Positions 33,760 through 43,923 of a DNA stretch of 43,923 nucleotides are shown piece by piece. The stretch is taken from IMG/VR virus record IMGVR_UViG_3300025767_000040, positions 1 through 43,923 of that record; one strand, 5' to 3'. Below the pieces are notes generated by a model. The model searched no databases, had not been told where the DNA came from, and was given only the letters and a program-made list of their open reading frames with translations. This DNA comes from a virus. The stretch's first letter is position 1; the number at the start of each line of letters is the position of its first letter. The position numbers were made by a program, and so were the translations under genes.

Positions 33760-35519
33760 TAAAAAAGAAAATAGTGCACCCAACTGAAAGATATAGTGGA
33801 TCTGATGCAGAAAACTTAAATATTAAAATTGGTCTTGAAAGAGACGAACAGTTATTACGTGAAGGTGATAGAACTATAATTCTTGATATTGCGGAGTTAT
33901 ATAAAAAAGAAAGAAACGAAAGTACTAAATACAAAATATTTGGTAAAACCAAAATGATCTTTCGTAACCTTTATAGTGGTGTAACTGATTACGTTCCACT
34001 TAAAAATAGTTTATACGATTTAGGTGATGGATTAGATGGTGATTGGACGGGTTATTTACCCTATGACGAATTTGCGTTTATAAGGAGAGATACGGTTAGA
34101 GAAGTCGCGACCGCAACAGGATCCACAATTGGACAATTCAACCAAACAATATCATTAACGGGGACAACTGACCATACAACAATAACTGTGTTGGATTCGT
34201 CTACGTGGAATTGGAACTACCATGTGAGTTATGTTTATGATCATGATAGTACTTACCCAATGAAATACACCCTATCTGGTAACACAACGTACGACTTCAC
34301 TGCTGAATCAGGAGTACCATTTAGAGTTGAGGTTTTCGATACCTCATACCAATTAATAAGTCCTATAAAACATAATATGTCTTTAGGTGAACATATTGTT
34401 CTTTCGGGAACAACATTAACAAACGTAAATAAATCTGACAGGGTTTTTAATATTACTTCTGTTGGAGATAATAACTATGAATCTGAATTATATGTTATAA
34501 ACATATCAAAATCAGAATTCACTACGAGTCAAATTACAATTATGGATTCTATTGGTGTTGTTTTCGGACAACGATGTTTAGATAGAACTAACATTATACA
34601 AACCACATCAAAATATTACGTACACAAACATAAGACAATAACTACCGTGGATGATTGTATTATTGATAATTGTGGGTTTGAGACACCGATTTTTGAAATT
34701 GAAAGGAAATTACAATTTGAAACTGCGGATCAAAGAAATGATGTTTATATCGAACAGAATAGACCTGAATCGGTATTGTATCATTTTAAAAATGCAATAG
34801 ATATTAAAGGATTAAGAAATAACCTTAATTATACACCAACTGAGGTATATCTGACAACTACATTCAGAAATAGAAATGGGTATTTTAATTACCCACCAAG
34901 AAACGGATGGAAGTTTAATTTTCATAATAGTTGGGTGGATGAACAATTTGATGACTCGTTTTCGGGTTCTGATACGAATTTACCATTTACATCTGTCAGT
35001 AGTAGTGGTTTCACCTTCAAACAGGGTGATGAGTTACCTGTGGGAACTGTATTAGATGGTGCATTTGTCGAATATAACGAACAAGATTTTAAGGAAACAA
35101 TACTAAGTGAGGGGTTTCATAAAATATCTTCGGATGTCCTCATTTTTAATCACGGTCAGTCATCCTTGAAGGGTACTTTCGCGGGACTTAGTCAAACTAA
35201 TCCGAGTGGGTTAATCTACCAACCACACCACAGAATAAAACTAAGGGAATTATCACCTTATGTTGAGACTGCGAATACAAATAACATTCATAATTTACCT
35301 GAAAATGTAATATATGATGAACTAAATGGTGTGTGGAAATGGAGAGATTTATACGATCATGGGTATGTTGATCCTGACAATTTTGGAACAAATCACCCTT
35401 TTACCAACGGCCAACACTACGTCCATAGCGACATAAACTTTTTGTTTAGAAATGAAGAACGATTCCTTAATAAGGGAGTTGGGATTAAAAACTTTACAAG
35501 TGATGATGATGACTGTTAA
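33756..35519 (+). CDS. baseplate/tail structural protein, unrecognised
   Basis: A 587-residue protein with a basic start (MIKKKIVHPTERYSGSD), a helical N-terminal region and a beta-rich, Thr/Asn-rich remainder. It contains the loop VDDCIIDNCGFETPIFEIER (about 305-324) with two cysteines and ends in an acidic DDDDC tail. It overlaps the upstream gene by four bases, and the next gene begins directly at the base after its stop, so the three are probably made in fixed ratio. The residues after the start, including LYSGVTDYVPLKNSLYDLGD, look like a packing domain against the neighbouring wedge protein, but that is inference. Confidence 0.55.
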   Translation: MIKKKIVHPTERYSGSDAENLNIKIGLERDEQLLREGDRTIILDIAELYKKERNESTKYKIFGKTKMIFRNLYSGVTDYVPLKNSLYDLGDGLDGDWTGYLPYDEFAFIRRDTVREVATATGSTIGQFNQTISLTGTTDHTTITVLDSSTWNWNYHVSYVYDHDSTYPMKYTLSGNTTYDFTAESGVPFRVEVFDTSYQLISPIKHNMSLGEHIVLSGTTLTNVNKSDRVFNITSVGDNNYESELYVINISKSEFTTSQITIMDSIGVVFGQRCLDRTNIIQTTSKYYVHKHKTITTVDDCIIDNCGFETPIFEIERKLQFETADQRNDVYIEQNRPESVLYHFKNAIDIKGLRNNLNYTPTEVYLTTTFRNRNGYFNYPPRNGWKFNFHNSWVDEQFDDSFSGSDTNLPFTSVSSSGFTFKQGDELPVGTVLDGAFVEYNEQDFKETILSEGFHKISSDVLIFNHGQSSLKGTFAGLSQTNPSGLIYQPHHRIKLRELSPYVETANTNNIHNLPENVIYDELNGVWKWRDLYDHGYVDPDNFGTNHPFTNGQHYVHSDINFLFRNEERFLNKGVGIKNFTSDDDDC

Positions 35520-36326
35520 ATGAAATTAAGAAACGAAAACGGAGATAAGAAATTGGTTATAGGGACTAATCAGAATTTCAGAACTGATGCGGGTTGGGAT
35601 GAATCATTCCAAACGTACGAAAGGGAGGTTTTAGAGGACATAATTAATCCTGTGGAGAATTATGAGACGTGTAGGTATATTCATAAACCATACACCTCTA
35701 ATGGTATTCAACAGAGTGATATTTGGTTTTACTTCTATTTCAAAAAACTAAACTCATATACACTTGGGTTAGATTATAATATTGTGGGTATTGAACAGAC
35801 AGATCAAAACGTGATAGATTTAAAAAATAGTTTCTTTAAGTTAGAATTCTATAAAACACCTGACAATGATCCACCTAATAGACAAAATAGAAGATTGGTT
35901 TTTTCTAAAATGTTGAATCCAATGGTTGGAGAAGAGGTCACACTAACTTCAGGTCAAGAAATAAAAGTTCCTGTCTTTAATGGGTCACCATTTAAGAATA
36001 AAGAAAATATGTATCTCTTTTGGTTTGAAGATGACACCGTACTTGAGGAGACACTTTTAACGGGTGGTACGTTTTATATGACGGCTAAATTTCATAATGC
36101 ATTTAACGGAGAACGTTCACAATTCACAAATAACGCAATTAGTGATCTTTCAATACCCGTAGAAGAGGAAGATTTATATTATATAGTTGAGATGGATAAG
36201 AGTAATGCTCCGACATATAACTACATGATATCTGAATATGATAGTGTAAACAACGTCGCGGGTACTCGAATTGGTACGTCAGCATCACCAATTAATTTTT
36301 ACGAAATGAAAGACACAACACCTTAA
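35520..36326 (+). CDS. tail/baseplate protein, unrecognised
   Basis: A 268-residue beta-rich protein that starts at the base immediately after the upstream stop and is followed two bases later by the PKD-like gene. It has aromatic-rich segments (SDIWFYFYFKKLNSYTLGLD, about 64-83), a Pro/Asn/Arg loop (NDPPNRQNRRLVF) and a beta sandwich-like C-terminus. The first 15 residues (MKLRNENGDKKLVIG) are basic. No family was recognised. Its tight position inside the baseplate/fibre operon is the only hint, and a connector or fibre-attachment role is speculative. Confidence 0.5.
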   Translation: MKLRNENGDKKLVIGTNQNFRTDAGWDESFQTYEREVLEDIINPVENYETCRYIHKPYTSNGIQQSDIWFYFYFKKLNSYTLGLDYNIVGIEQTDQNVIDLKNSFFKLEFYKTPDNDPPNRQNRRLVFSKMLNPMVGEEVTLTSGQEIKVPVFNGSPFKNKENMYLFWFEDDTVLEETLLTGGTFYMTAKFHNAFNGERSQFTNNAISDLSIPVEEEDLYYIVEMDKSNAPTYNYMISEYDSVNNVAGTRIGTSASPINFYEMKDTTP

Positions 36327-36328
36327 TT

Positions 36329-37441
36329 ATGGAAAACAATCGATACACATTAAGATTAAAATCAATACAGACAGGATCGTTAACATCATTAACTGATCAA
36401 ACATGGTACGACCCAAATGATAATGTCATTCCATGGTCAGGATCCAACGGGGTTTATATTGGTCCTGAAGTAAACGAAGTTGTTTACAATTCAGGAAGTC
36501 TTAGTGAAGGATATTACAAATGGGGTGGAACATCATGGAGCACAATCACAAGAGAACAAGCATATGACACTTACGACCTTCCTGTTTATTTAGAATCTAT
36601 GGCAGATGAAATGGGTGGAATGGTCGGTTTTGATGGTGACATTCAACAGGTTGAATTATTATGTAATTTTAATTATACAATAACAGGTGGAAATACTGTT
36701 AGGTTATATAACTCAATTGATCGGGACAGTTTAAAGATAATAGTAAACGAAACGTTTGATGTTGATTGGGGAGATGGTAATACCGATACGATTAATGTTG
36801 GTACAGGCAATAACCTCGCATTTTTACAACACACTTTTAGTGCTGTTGGGACTTATAATGTCTCAATTTCATTAAATAATGTGTGGGCAAATAAAAAAAC
36901 AACAAAAAAGATTACAGTACCCAAAAATATTTCTGTGAGTAATCCGAACGGAACTTTTGGTCCTTTTACAATTCCTTACAAATCAATCACAACTAATCAA
37001 AATTATATTAATGATCTTGATATAACTGATAATGATTCAGACGCAACATTATATTTTGCGGGGATGGGTAGAAGTAGAATATCAGAATTAAAAAAATATG
37101 GACAAAACACCTATAACGGTGTGACAACGGGTACTGACAGTGCTGGTTTAACATATTCAGGTTACACTATTGATAACCTAACATATAGAGATTACGACGA
37201 TGGTCATACGACAATAACAGGTACAACGACATCATTTGAACAAGAAGAAGTGTTCAATAAAATGTTAACCAGAAACGAACATTTCATCGGATTTATTGAT
37301 GAACCGTCTATTTATTCAGACGTGTTTGTTGAGCGTGGAAAGCAAGGAGTGTTGGAAATGAATCTAAGGTTAGGTGAATTAGACAACGTTGGAGAAATAT
37401 CTGTTTACGGAAATGGGTTTTTTAATGTAAAAAAACAATAG
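36329..37441 (+). CDS. tail protein with PKD-like beta-sandwich domain
   Basis: A 370-residue virion-type protein. Residues about 134-195 carry a PKD-like domain: the signature FDVDWGDGNTDT (W-G-D-G turn), then HTFSAVGTYNVSISLNN, the classic H-x-Y/F-x-x-x-G-T-Y-x-V motif. PKD domains are extracellular binding or spacer modules common in Bacteroidetes surface proteins and phage tail decorations. The flanking parts are unrecognised. It begins two bases after the previous stop and is followed by a gap with a TATTTAT motif. It could contact the host surface or serve as a fibre spacer. Confidence 0.65.
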   Translation: MENNRYTLRLKSIQTGSLTSLTDQTWYDPNDNVIPWSGSNGVYIGPEVNEVVYNSGSLSEGYYKWGGTSWSTITREQAYDTYDLPVYLESMADEMGGMVGFDGDIQQVELLCNFNYTITGGNTVRLYNSIDRDSLKIIVNETFDVDWGDGNTDTINVGTGNNLAFLQHTFSAVGTYNVSISLNNVWANKKTTKKITVPKNISVSNPNGTFGPFTIPYKSITTNQNYINDLDITDNDSDATLYFAGMGRSRISELKKYGQNTYNGVTTGTDSAGLTYSGYTIDNLTYRDYDDGHTTITGTTTSFEQEEVFNKMLTRNEHFIGFIDEPSIYSDVFVERGKQGVLEMNLRLGELDNVGEISVYGNGFFNVKKQ

Positions 37442-37446
37442 AATTA

Positions 37447-37453
37447 TATTTAT
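37447..37453 (+). promoter_or_regulatory. TATTTAT motif before the 304-aa gene
   Basis: TATTTAT ends 13 bases before the ATG at 37467, followed by TAATTAAAAGAAT. It suggests a separate transcription start within the fibre module. Confidence 0.35.
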
Positions 37454-37466
37454 TAATTAAAAGAAT

Positions 37467-38381
37467 ATGGCAGTAGGTAGTTATGGCACAATTAGACCGG
37501 CAGATGTATCACCATCCGATGTGGAAATTTTCTTCCACTATGTATCGGGTAGGACCTCTACGGCTCCAGTGCAATTTAAAAAATTAAATTCGGAGGATGT
37601 CCTAACACCTGTATATCATAATTCAGATACTACGGATAGTCCTAATGCACCTGATACTGAGATATTAGGTGGTTTATACAATCTTAAATTAAGTTCGTCT
37701 GATTTCGATGAGTTAGGTGTGTACACGTTACATATTAGACCCAAACAAATTAGAACAAGTATCACTGACTGTGGGATCTTAGCGTCCTTACCATCAGTGA
37801 GAGGGATTATTGTAGATCTAAGTAATGTTCCATCAGGGGACAGAAATAAATTCACACCTCAAGGATTAACTGGGTATAGAATAGAATATTTAAACGATGA
37901 TGGATCAAAAATACCTAATTTTTATAGGGTAGTTACATCTTCATTCTATTGTACACCAATAGTATCAAATTTAACAAGTACATCACAGAAGGCTATTAGA
38001 TATCAATATACCGACTCGATTACTAATCTTTTGTATCTAACAGTGACACCATCTTCAGCACCGACAAACAGACCGAATACGGTTCCGTTTATTGGTGAAC
38101 CATCACAGAATATTATTTTCACAAATACATTCTTCAACCCAACAACGATTGAGGTTGATATGGTTGAACATGATGACACTACGTTAGCATACGCACTTTA
38201 CGGTAATCAGTCTAAATCAGTTTCTGATGGTATATACACCATCTATGATAAATCCGATAACATCTACAAACAGTTTAACTTATTTGAAGTTAAAGATGAG
38301 TTTAACGAAACGTTATATGAAATCAGAGAAGAGAGAGATGAAATTGATGACACTAAAAATTTTGATGATATCCAAGAATAA
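37467..38381 (+). CDS. tail/fibre-associated structural protein, unrecognised
   Basis: A 304-residue beta-rich protein ([20 protein letters not shown] start) with a charged helical C-terminal tail rich in Asp/Glu (about 280-304). The middle has alternating hydrophobic strands and a [20 protein letters not shown] segment, which I cannot assign. Its TAA shares its last base with the ATG of the next very large gene (TAATG), giving coupled translation, so it is probably a partner of that protein, for instance a connector to the baseplate. No catalytic motif was seen. Confidence 0.6.
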   Translation: MAVGSYGTIRPADVSPSDVEIFFHYVSGRTSTAPVQFKKLNSEDVLTPVYHNSDTTDSPNAPDTEILGGLYNLKLSSSDFDELGVYTLHIRPKQIRTSITDCGILASLPSVRGIIVDLSNVPSGDRNKFTPQGLTGYRIEYLNDDGSKIPNFYRVVTSSFYCTPIVSNLTSTSQKAIRYQYTDSITNLLYLTVTPSSAPTNRPNTVPFIGEPSQNIIFTNTFFNPTTIEVDMVEHDDTTLAYALYGNQSKSVSDGIYTIYDKSDNIYKQFNLFEVKDEFNETLYEIREERDEIDDTKNFDDIQE

Positions 38382-41300
38382 TGGCGAAAAGAAAAGTTCC
38401 AAGTCAAGCGGCGAGTGGGAGGGAAACCTTTAATGACAACTTGGTCGGTAATCAAATTACCGATGGTACAAGTCAGCTGACCTCTGCGAACTTTGCATTG
38501 GATAAAAGTATTCCCCAAAGGGATAAAAAATCATTCCAATCTAAACCATTTTCTGAATACCTCACATTTGAGGACATTAAAGAAGAGGAACCAATTGAAA
38601 GTGGTGTCTCTACAATTACAACTAAAAGAAGAAAGGATAAGGTAACCTTTAGAAAATCTAATGAAGATGGTGGTAAATCTTTATTTGGTTCACTAAAACA
38701 AAGATTACAGGTATCCGTATCAAGAATCATTGGTAAGTTTCCAGCTGGAATTTATATTGATAAAGAAACCCCAACGGCATCTACGTTATTTACCGCGTTA
38801 AATTCTACATATAATAAGAAAACCAATGTAACTTCATTTCAGATTGAAAATAGTAAAATATTCAATCCGTTAGATGTTATTCTTGAAAAACCAAAGAGTA
38901 ATACATTACCTGAGACAACGAACACTATTAAGAATTTTTACGATTCTTTTAAGAGATATGAATTAGAAGTAAATTCGATTTCATATCAGGTTATAAGTTA
39001 TACTGAGGTTAATTTAAGTGGGTTAGTAAGTCTAACGGTAAAAGGGTCTCCATTTGGTGGGGCATCAACATATGACGATAGTTTTTTAATAAGACCGAAC
39101 AATAGTGTTGTTGAAGAATTTTTTGAAGGGTTAGATGACTTAGAATCGGTTTTATTAAATCGTGAATCTAAAATAAAATACACCGCAAAGTTCAGAGCAC
39201 CTGAAGATAGTTTCGATGGTTCAAAAACAGAACTAAAAACTAATGAGATTTCGTGGCCACTATATAGGGATAAATGGAATTTAAAGATATCGGGAAGTGC
39301 ATACATAAATTATGTTGAAGAGTTAAGTATACTCGGTGAACGTATTGATAATTACAAATCGAATGTAGTTTCAAGATTTTTAACGACCGCATCATTATAC
39401 GAATTTGATACTGAGGATAGAAGATTTGACTCGGCAACTCAGTTACTTGGTCATAGTTTTGATCAGGTTAAGAAGTTTATTGATAATATCGCTTACATGA
39501 GAAATGTGAGTTATGATCGTATTAATAACCTACCTGACGTACTTTTAAAAAACTTATCCAACACACTTGGTTTAGACACTTTAAACCTATTTGACGAAAA
39601 GAATCTACAGGATTCACTTTACACAAGAGTTGACAGTCAGTACGATGGTGTTGGTGTTGGAATGAATATGGTGGAAGCAGAGACTGAGTTTTACAGAAGA
39701 CTTGTCATCAACCTTTCACACATTTACAAATCAAAAGGTACAAGGAAAGCAATTGAATTCTTTTTAAGATTTATTGGTGCACCTGAACCGTTGATTAATA
39801 TTAACGAATATGTTTACCGTTACGATCAAGTAAAAAAGACAACGAGTGACATTGATAGTGATGTTTATGACCTTATTCAAGGTGATAAAACCTTTAAAGT
39901 GGGATCATTATCAACAACAGGTTTTAGTTACAATAGTGTAACTACCACAGGTTCCACACTTTATAGTGAGGGTGAATACCCTGTAAGTCTTGTGTCGGGT
40001 AAATCACAATATGGGGATATAAAGGGTATAGAAAGTGAAAAACAAGACACATTCTTCCAAAAAGGTGCTGGATGGTATGATATAACATTAGACCACAGAT
40101 CATCAACTGAGTTAGATACTGAGAATTCAAACTTGACTTTGAACCCTAAAGTTATAAAGACTAAAAACAAAGATTTCACCTATGGTGAGGACTATTTTGA
40201 CCTATATAGACAGTTTTCGGGGTTAGATTACGGTTATGAATTACATAACACGGTTGACAATGATAAGACAGAAGTTTTAGAAGATGAAGATTCAAGAATC
40301 CTTAACAGAAAAAATATTCAAATCTATCTTTCATCGTCACAAGGTGTTGATAATGACATATACAGACAAAGTAGAGAATTAAAAGTGTCGTTTGGTCGTG
40401 CAACGTTAGAACCACAGACAGGATTCACGTTTGCTGAGTACACTGAACACGTTTTAAACGAACAAATACGTAACACACACATAATTCGATATAAAAAGAA
40501 TTATATACAGTTAGAAGACATATATGAGGGTTACCTATCAAAGGTGTCCAATCCATATAGTTTACCTACTGTTAGTGAATTTATAAACCGAATGAGTCCT
40601 TATTGGACACAAGTGATTGAACAATTTGTTCCTGCCACAACACTATGGACTGGTGGTAATATCATTGAAAACGGTAGAATTGGAAGATCTAAGTTTGAAT
40701 ATGAGAAACCATGTTTACCAAATGAGTTTACACAAAACCTTTTTCCTAAGTTTGAGGATGTAATTGAAGAAGATTTAGAAACAATTTTAGGTGACCATGA
40801 TAATTTCAGGGGACTTACAGTTGTAAGTGGTGTGACTTACACACTTCATATTGACTTTAATGGGTTGACATTTACTGGTGATACTGATATTGTCATTAGT
40901 GGTGAGACACAAACAGTAACTGGTTCAACATGTGATGAAATACTTGTTAATCATAATCATGCGGGGTTATTCGATCCATACACAATAACATCTGAATGTA
41001 CTGACATTGAAAATGTATACTTTGATAATGATAATTGTGCTCAAACTGTTGAGTTTCTTGAATTTTCAGGGATAACAACATTAACACAAGAATCAGTGAC
41101 AAGTGGAGGTACCCAATTTGATAAAACGGTACACTTACCACTATTATGTGATTTTAAATGTTATTTAGAACCACAATTGGAGATTTTAGAATGTCTTTGG
41201 ATTGACGAAATAAAAGATATTATTGATAATCAAATCAATAAGACATATTATAAGAAAACAAAATACACTGGTCATGGTGGGTTAATTAACAACCATGCTG

Positions 41301-43923
41301 GATGGGAAGAATTTAAAGTAAGTGGTAATACATCAATATCTACGGCATTCACAAACGAACTAAGTGATACAACTGATGATGTTAGTGGTGTTGCGAAAGT
41401 GACTGAAACATATGATTATGAATACGCACCTTTATTAGATTATAGAATTTTTACAGATACGGATGGTATTCAAAAAATTGCAATTGTACCCTACGTTTAT
41501 AATTTACAATTATATAGTGCAACGGGATCACCTTATGTGACATATACACCTGTTGATTTTGATTGTTTAGATCCGAGTACGTTTGATTTCTATTTTGATT
41601 CGGTTTACTTAACAGGTACAACAAAATGTGACCCTAAAGTTAAGGTATATGGTGATGGTACAATGTATACATTACCTGAAGATCCTGACGAATGTGTGTT
41701 AGTGTCAGACGTTTATTTTGAGGTATCAGGTATAACATTTGGAAATGAAGATACTGTTGATAATGGTGATGTGTGTGATACATGTCCACCATACAATACT
41801 GATTGGCCGGTTAACATATTCATTAATTGTCTTGGTGATTACAATGAGGGTATTTCAGAACCACCATCTTATGTGGTTGATTATGTGTCGGGTTGTACAT
41901 TTATAGTAAAAAATGTAAGAGAACATGATGTCATTGATATATCAATCACCGACGCAGCAAACTGTGATCAAAAAGTAAGAATTGAGGGGTTACAACAAAA
42001 ATTAGAATGGGATCCAATTAATGATACGGTTACAGAACCAAAAAGTCATTATGTTGAATATTCTGTAGAATCTTTTTTACCTGGTGAATTACCAGAAAAT
42101 GGTAATGTGGCAATAGAGACTCTAAGTGGTATAACATATTGTGATAATTACCTTGGATATACTATACATCCTAAGGTACAGTATCGACCAACATTTGATT
42201 ATGGAATAAAACAAGATAGTACAGTTTTAAAAATTGTAGACAATGCGGTGGTTATATCATCAACCACAACATGGGAAGATATACAGACATTAATTAATGG
42301 TAATAATATAGTACGAATCAAGGCTCAAGAAGTGAATGATGGTGATAGATTGTTGTCGGGTGAATATTTGTCATGTCCGTTTGGTTCTGAAGATTTTAGA
42401 GACTCAGTTTTAAATGGATTCTCATTTGGTCAGAACTACACTGAAGTTACTGTAGATAATATTGATTGTTTGGGGACTACTAAAATGAACGTCATTAATG
42501 ATCGTTTTAGAATCCTACCAAATACAAAGGTGAGGGTATTAACTAAAGTGAGTGGTTTGTGGGAATTTACAGAAAAATACCCTGAAGATTTATTTGTTAG
42601 ACCTTTAGAACAAGGTGTTGACCCATGTTGTACATATGATAAGGATTACTTCATAAAAGGTGATTATCTTATTAATGAATTTGGTTTCCCAATTGAAGTT
42701 ACGAGTTTAGATTTAGAATATTGTGAACGTGAATTATTTTATCACTTAACAATGACACAAGTGTCTGAAGTGGCATATCCACAGGTTATTTTATATAACG
42801 GAGATGATGACGACTGTATTTTAGTTCACTATCCACAACAAACATTTGAGGATTTATCATTAAGTGCTCAACAATATTTCCAAGACCAATTAGATTGTGC
42901 TGTTATACCTTCAATTGAAGATTTAAATCGACCAATTTATACTGAGGATTGTAATGACATACCTACACCCACACCAGGACCAACACAACCACCAACTGCA
43001 ACACCGGCACCAACACCAAGTGTGACCGCAAGTCCAACCCCATCTCCTACACCGAGCCCATCACCAAGTCCTTCACCAAGTGTGACTGCAAGTCCGACAC
43101 CATCACCATCACCTTCAAGTAGTCCGACACCATCACCAAGTCCTTCACCAAGTGTGACTGCAAGTCCTACACCGTCACCATCACCTTCGGCAACACCGAA
43201 CTGTGATTTCGACGTGGATATAGATATACCGAACTGTGATTTCGACGTGGATATAGATATTGCGGGACCAACTGCGACTCCAACACCATCTCCAACTCCA
43301 ACAGTTACAGAAAATTGTGACTTTGATGTTGATATAAACATTGCGACTCCGACCCCTTCACCAAGTGTGACTGCAAGTCCTACACCAACGATAAATTGTG
43401 ATTTCGACGTGGACGTTGATATTGCTACACCAACTCCTACGCCAAGCCCATCTCCAACTCCAACAGTTACAGAAAATTGTGATTTCGACGTGGACGTTGA
43501 TATTGCAACTCCAACTCCTACGCCAAGCCCGAGTCCTACACCAACAGTTACAGAAAATTGTGACTTTGATGTTGATATAAACATTGCAACTCCAACTCCT
43601 TCACCGTCTGCATCACCTACACCAACAGTTACCGCTAATTGTGATTTTGATGTTGACGTAGATATTGCAACTCCTACACCAACACCATCACCATCACCTA
43701 CACCAACAGTTACAGAAAATTGTGATTTCGATGTTGATATTAACATTGCGACTCCAACACCCGCACCTTCAAGTAGTCCTACACCATCACCGAGCCCAAG
43801 TCCGAGTCCATCTCCATCACCAAGTCCAAGTGTAACGGCAAGTCCTACACCAACGGTTAATTGTGATTTCGATGTTGATATAGATATTGCTACCCCAACT
43901 CCTACACCAAGCCCGAGTCCTAC
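38381..43923 (+). CDS. giant tail/fibre protein with gpI-like module and Cys-Asp repeat tail (3' truncated)
   Basis: A single frame, open for at least 1847 codons from ATG 38381 to the window edge. The basic N-terminus ([20 protein letters not shown]) is followed by a baseplate-like half. Residues about 438-472 ([20 protein letters not shown], then [14 protein letters not shown]) resemble the K-G-T motif of P2 gpI-type tail proteins that hold the tail fibres. From about residue 780 the protein becomes beta-rich with many cysteines. At codon 1528 (42962) it turns into a Pro/Thr/Ser low-complexity tail in which a decapeptide beginning NCDFDVD recurs nine times before the sequence ends. It likely joins the baseplate to an extended host-contact appendage; this is an inference. 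Confidence 0.75.
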   Translation, partial: MAKRKVPSQAASGRETFNDNLVGNQITDGTSQLTSANFALDKSIPQRDKKSFQSKPFSEYLTFEDIKEEEPIESGVSTITTKRRKDKVTFRKSNEDGGKSLFGSLKQRLQVSVSRIIGKFPAGIYIDKETPTASTLFTALNSTYNKKTNVTSFQIENSKIFNPLDVILEKPKSNTLPETTNTIKNFYDSFKRYELEVNSISYQVISYTEVNLSGLVSLTVKGSPFGGASTYDDSFLIRPNNSVVEEFFEGLDDLESVLLNRESKIKYTAKFRAPEDSFDGSKTELKTNEISWPLYRDKWNLKISGSAYINYVEELSILGERIDNYKSNVVSRFLTTASLYEFDTEDRRFDSATQLLGHSFDQVKKFIDNIAYMRNVSYDRINNLPDVLLKNLSNTLGLDTLNLFDEKNLQDSLYTRVDSQYDGVGVGMNMVEAETEFYRRLVINLSHIYKSKGTRKAIEFFLRFIGAPEPLININEYVYRYDQVKKTTSDIDSDVYDLIQGDKTFKVGSLSTTGFSYNSVTTTGSTLYSEGEYPVSLVSGKSQYGDIKGIESEKQDTFFQKGAGWYDITLDHRSSTELDTENSNLTLNPKVIKTKNKDFTYGEDYFDLYRQFSGLDYGYELHNTVDNDKTEVLEDEDSRILNRKNIQIYLSSSQGVDNDIYRQSRELKVSFGRATLEPQTGFTFAEYTEHVLNEQIRNTHIIRYKKNYIQLEDIYEGYLSKVSNPYSLPTVSEFINRMSPYWTQVIEQFVPATTLWTGGNIIENGRIGRSKFEYEKPCLPNEFTQNLFPKFEDVIEEDLETILGDHDNFRGLTVVSGVTYTLHIDFNGLTFTGDTDIVISGETQTVTGSTCDEILVNHNHAGLFDPYTITSECTDIENVYFDNDNCAQTVEFLEFSGITTLTQESVTSGGTQFDKTVHLPLLCDFKCYLEPQLEILECLWIDEIKDIIDNQINKTYYKKTKYTGHGGLINNHAGWEEFKVSGNTSISTAFTNELSDTTDDVSGVAKVTETYDYEYAPLLDYRIFTDTDGIQKIAIVPYVYNLQLYSATGSPYVTYTPVDFDCLDPSTFDFYFDSVYLTGTTKCDPKVKVYGDGTMYTLPEDPDECVLVSDVYFEVSGITFGNEDTVDNGDVCDTCPPYNTDWPVNIFINCLGDYNEGISEPPSYVVDYVSGCTFIVKNVREHDVIDISITDAANCDQKVRIEGLQQKLEWDPINDTVTEPKSHYVEYSVESFLPGELPENGNVAIETLSGITYCDNYLGYTIHPKVQYRPTFDYGIKQDSTVLKIVDNAVVISSTTTWEDIQTLINGNNIVRIKAQEVNDGDRLLSGEYLSCPFGSEDFRDSVLNGFSFGQNYTEVTVDNIDCLGTTKMNVINDRFRILPNTKVRVLTKVSGLWEFTEKYPEDLFVRPLEQGVDPCCTYDKDYFIKGDYLINEFGFPIEVTSLDLEYCERELFYHLTMTQVSEVAYPQVILYNGDDDDCILVHYPQQTFEDLSLSAQQYFQDQLDCAVIPSIEDLNRPIYTEDCNDIPTPTPGPTQPPTATPAPTPSVTASPTPSPTPSPSPSPSPSVTASPTPSPSPSSSPTPSPSPSPSVTASPTPSPSPSATPNCDFDVDIDIPNCDFDVDIDIAGPTATPTPSPTPTVTENCDFDVDINIATPTPSPSVTASPTPTINCDFDVDVDIATPTPTPSPSPTPTVTENCDFDVDVDIATPTPTPSPSPTPTVTENCDFDVDINIATPTPSPSASPTPTVTANCDFDVDVDIATPTPTPSPSPTPTVTENCDFDVDINIATPTPAPSSSPTPSPSPSPSPSPSPSPSVTASPTPTVNCDFDVDIDIATPTPTPSPSP
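42962..43198 (+). repeat. Pro/Thr/Ser low-complexity linker with repeated PSVTASPTP units
   Basis: About 79 codons almost entirely Pro, Thr, Ser and Ala follow a conventional domain ending YTEDCNDI. A 21-base unit encoding PSVTASP recurs within it with few differences and appears again later in the gene. Such linkers are usually extended and flexible. Confidence 0.85.
43196..43261 (+). repeat. 33-base direct tandem duplication
   Basis: The 33-base unit encoding [11 protein letters not shown] at 43196-43228 is repeated at 43229-43261 with a single base difference at the last position (ATA versus ATT). This near-identity points to a recent duplication of one decapeptide without its linker. Confidence 0.9.
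43199..43888 (+). repeat. nine-copy NCDFDVD(I/V)(D/N)I repeat array
   Basis: Decapeptide copies start at 43199, 43232, 43313, 43394, 43475, 43556, 43637, 43718 and 43859. Copies two to eight are spaced exactly 81 bases (27 residues) apart, the first pair 33 bases and the last pair 141. Ten-residue motifs alternate Asp with hydrophobic residues after an invariant Asn-Cys, giving a beta strand with an acidic face. Three variants occur, with the last four residues DIDI, DINI or DVDI. Linkers are of the [15 protein letters not shown] type. The array continues towards or beyond the right edge. Confidence 0.92.

Noticed and set aside
42937-43746. A 269-codon minus-strand open frame rich in Gly-Val-Asp
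   Set aside because: It is the complement of the Pro/Thr/Ser and Asp-rich repeat of the giant tail gene. The low-complexity DNA keeps the opposite strand free of stops, and there is no independent coding signal.
43199-43888. CRISPR array
   Set aside because: The regular spacing is of in-frame codons with degenerate linkers in one open frame; repeats vary by synonymous changes and the intervening segments are not unique spacers.

Overview
This window is part of the genome of a T4-like contractile-tailed bacteriophage (myovirus). It is AT-rich and densely coded, almost entirely on the + strand, and uses the standard genetic code. Clear T4-type hallmarks are the tail sheath (gp18), tail tube (gp19), gp26-like tail protein, tape-measure candidate, gp53/LysM-like protein, gp25, gp6, ssDNA-binding protein gp32, UvsX recombinase, gp41 helicase and class Ia ribonucleotide reductase (NrdA/NrdB). 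Most starts lack a Shine-Dalgarno sequence and follow A/T-rich leaders, and the ssDNA-binding protein ends in a bacterial-SSB-like DDLPF tip. Both fit a Bacteroidetes (flavobacterial-type) host, but the host is an inference.

Layout. (1) 1-308: C-terminus of an unidentified beta-rich protein, then a small convergent minus-strand ribbon-helix-helix-like gene. (2) 587-17824: tail module with sheath, tube, a gp26-like protein with a candidate programmed frameshift into a short second frame, tape measure, a 1600-aa tube-junction/baseplate protein with an OmpA-like segment, a LysM-like gp53 relative and an 1888-aa baseplate hub candidate. (3) 17874-19103: three small genes, namely an unknown, an acidic pentapeptide-repeat/coiled-coil protein and a ferritin-like DUF5856-type protein. 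(4) 19207-27510: replication and dNTP cassette (gp32, a structured RNA/terminator, uvsX, FEN-like nuclease, a duplicated-domain unknown, gp41, nrdB, nrdA), bracketed by intrinsic terminators. (5) 27598 to the window end: baseplate/tail-fibre module (gp25, gp6, then very large poorly conserved virion proteins). The last gene runs off the window inside a Pro/Thr/Ser-rich tail carrying nine copies of an N-C-D-F-D-V-D decapeptide, seven of them on an exact 81-nt register.

The genes work together as follows: the replication block copies and recombines the genome and supplies deoxynucleotides, and the flanking blocks build the contractile tail and baseplate. An A/T motif (TATTTAT, in its strongest form the identical 15-mer GATATTTATAATAAA) lies just upstream of nearly every transcription-unit-leading structural gene and is a candidate phage late promoter or leader element. 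No tRNA, CRISPR array, insertion sequence, integrase or lysis gene was recognised.
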